This document shows positions 4,637 to 5,747 of a stretch of 5,747 nt of DNA, piece by piece (the stretch's first letter is position 1; every line of letters begins with the position of its first letter). The notes below the pieces were generated by a model that searched no databases, was not told the origin of the DNA, and was given only the letters and a program-made list of their open reading frames with translations. Origin of the DNA: an uncultured Mollicutes bacterium (GTDB taxonomy: Bacteria; Bacillota_I; Bacilli_A; RFN20; CAG-826). A program made the position numbers and the translations under genes. The DNA is taken from positions 1-5,747 of the forward strand of contig URTN01000058.1 in assembly GCA_900550795.1 (NCBI GenBank), in the 5' to 3' direction.

Positions 4637-5677
4637 TTAGAAAATGAAAATCGAAGAGGACGAAGAAGATAAAACATAGGTCGAATATCTTCCAAAATTA
4701 ATAAGCCTTATTTTGTTTTGGCTACATAGTTCTCCTAAAGATTTTTCTATCGTTGTCTTTGAATAAATAAATAACGTTTCCTCGATATCTTCTTTTGAAA
4801 CAGGCGATTTGTTTTCTTTAATAAGAGTATAGATCTTATCTTGGCTCTTATTCTTTTCTAGAATTAAAGAATAAGAATAAGATAGAGAAGAATAGATATC
4901 ACCCAGGGTTGAAAGGATAAATAAAACAAATTCGGATACATTTAATTTGTTTTGTTTATAGGAATTTTTAAGTTGCTTATATATGCGATTAAATTCTTTT
5001 TTGTCTTTATAAATAAATCTAGAAAGACTTCTATAACTCATAAAGTCATAGCCAAATTTATAAAGAAGGCAATCTAGTAAAAGAAGACTCATGGAGACGT
5101 TATAAAACTCAAAAGGAGAAATGGCTAAAAAGCATCCAATAAAGACAATTGAAGTTAATAACATATTGTTTTCTTTATGCCTGCTAGAAAGTTTTAATTG
5201 TTTTAATAAAGTAACAAGCAAAGAAGAAGTTTCGGTTGGATAAGGTGCTAATAAAAATTCCATTGCCTTAGAAAACCTAGAAGAAACTCCTACAACAGAT
5301 TTGTTAGATTCTCCAACGCCTTCTTTTAATTTTAGATAAGTGGATTTAATGATTTTTTCACTTAAATCAGACCCATCTAAAATATCAATATCATTAAGTA
5401 ATTCAAGAAGGTTTACAAATAGCTTTTCGTTATCAGTTTTGCACTTGCTATTTTTAGTAATTTCTTTCTTACTATTTTGCCTAATTTTTCGTTTGTCTAA
5501 ACAAAGCAAAAAGTATGCTTCATCAAGGTTGGATTTAGCTGTCAACAAGTCAATGTTTTTTAGCGAATCCAACTTCTTCAAATCAAATCTTTTATTCTCG
5601 ATAACTTGGAATTTTGAAAACAAATCTTTAGAGAAGGTTAGAAACAATTGTTTATCTAAATCCAATAATTCTTCCAT
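4637..5677 (-). CDS. Fic-fold protein with degenerate active site and C-terminal winged helix
   Basis: 346 residues. The region about 108-262 follows the order of Fic-domain proteins: a helix like the usual N-terminal one (STYLKLKEGVGESNKS, 112-127), an A-x-x-x-L-x-A-P-Y-P stretch (138-147), the motif position (187-195), then KFGYDFMSYRSLSRFI (207-222) and a helix with KEFNRIYKQLKNSY, matching the Fic pattern GY-x-SLSR-x-I-x-YY-x-L. The catalytic motif HPFx(D/E)GNGR reads SPFEFYNVS here: the His, the acidic residue, both Gly and the Arg are lost and only Pro, Phe and Asn remain, so AMPylation is not expected. Residues about 279-336 (KIYTLIKENKSPVSKEDI to INFGRYSTYVL) look like the winged helix often found after Fic domains. 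The gene has no Shine-Dalgarno site; a TATAAT 7 nt upstream suggests a leaderless mRNA. It probably serves regulation by DNA or protein binding. The Fic assignment is by pattern, not by search. Confidence 0.65.
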   Translation of the reverse strand: MEELLDLDKQLFLTFSKDLFSKFQVIENKRFDLKKLDSLKNIDLLTAKSNLDEAYFLLCLDKRKIRQNSKKEITKNSKCKTDNEKLFVNLLELLNDIDILDGSDLSEKIIKSTYLKLKEGVGESNKSVVGVSSRFSKAMEFLLAPYPTETSSLLVTLLKQLKLSSRHKENNMLLTSIVFIGCFLAISPFEFYNVSMSLLLLDCLLYKFGYDFMSYRSLSRFIYKDKKEFNRIYKQLKNSYKQNKLNVSEFVLFILSTLGDIYSSLSYSYSLILEKNKSQDKIYTLIKENKSPVSKEDIEETLFIYSKTTIEKSLGELCSQNKIRLINFGRYSTYVLSSSSSSIFIF

Positions 5678-5684
5678 TAAGGTA

Positions 5685-5690
5685 ATTATA
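5685..5690 (-). promoter_or_regulatory. -10 box giving a leaderless Fic-like mRNA
   Basis: A perfect TATAAT on the minus strand (5690-5685) ends 7 nt before the ATG at 5677, so transcription would start at or next to the start codon. This fits the absence of any Shine-Dalgarno site. The 17-nt-spaced -35 candidate is TATGCA (5713-5708), a partial match inside the left arm of the inverted repeat. A second TATAAT at 5699-5694 would leave a leader of only about 9 nt. Confidence 0.55.
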
Positions 5691-5703
5691 CAAATTATAT
5701 TTC

Positions 5704-5738
5704 TAACTGCATATATTTTTATAAAAAGTATGCAGTTA
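5704..5738. promoter_or_regulatory. Perfect 10-bp inverted repeat over the -35 region (operator candidate)
   Basis: TAACTGCATA (5704-5713) and TATGCAGTTA (5729-5738) are exact reverse complements with an AT-only-plus-one-G spacer of 15 nt. The centre-to-centre distance is 25 nt, about two and a half helical turns. The left arm includes the -35 candidate of the Fic-like gene, so a bound dimer would block RNA polymerase. The winged-helix product of that gene is the obvious candidate binder, but this is inferred. Confidence 0.55.
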
Positions 5739-5747
5739 AAAGATAAA

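Noticed and set aside
4489..4695. 68-codon minus-strand frame across the junction of the Fic-like and membrane-protein genes
   Set aside because: It is a shifted-frame shadow of the two genes, with no initiation signal of its own.
1..5747. CRISPR array, rRNA, tRNA or complete insertion sequence
   Set aside because: No regularly spaced direct repeats, no rRNA or tRNA core sequences (apart from the tRNA-like end of tmRNA) and no transposase-like frame were found.

Overview
The window looks like a chromosomal piece of a low-GC, Gram-positive-type bacterium, probably a Bacilli or Mollicutes-like (Tenericutes-related) lineage. Every gene I can support is on the minus strand. TGA acts as a real stop: the sigma-factor gene ends in TGA inside an ATGA overlap with the next gene. 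TGG encodes Trp, so the code is standard and not the Mycoplasma code 4. A lipoprotein signal, AGGAGG-type ribosome binding sites and an ECF sigma operon also fit a Firmicutes-like cell. The genus cannot be read from this piece.

Layout from right to left, in the direction of transcription. (1) A two-gene unit, 5677-4103. The first gene encodes a Fic-fold protein with a C-terminal winged helix whose catalytic motif is ruined; the second encodes a four-helix membrane protein. The unit starts at a promoter that should give a leaderless mRNA and that is overlapped by a perfect 10-bp inverted repeat. (2) ssrA (tmRNA), 4037-3640, with CCA encoded, G3-U70 kept, a clear intrinsic terminator and an unusual predicted proteolysis tag. 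(3) About 280 bp of spacer. (4) A three-gene operon, 3320-1570: ECF-type sigma factor, single-pass membrane protein (probable anti-sigma factor), and a secreted lipoprotein. (5) About 650 bp without a convincing gene (919-1569). It holds three inverted repeats, one of them a 21-bp-arm hairpin, and ribosome-binding-site-like sequences with no gene behind them. (6) The 5' 306 codons of an SGNH/GDSL-family hydrolase with MORN-like repeats in front; it runs off the left edge.

How they may work together: the sigma factor, membrane protein and lipoprotein form a plausible envelope signalling cassette, with the sigma factor held at the membrane and the lipoprotein outside as sensor, client or effector. 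tmRNA is housekeeping ribosome rescue. The Fic-like/membrane-protein pair is the least familiar unit. Loss of the AMPylation residues together with a kept winged helix and an operator-like dyad at its own promoter suggests an enzyme turned into a regulator. That is inference. The Fic/membrane pair is visibly more AT-rich than the sigma operon.
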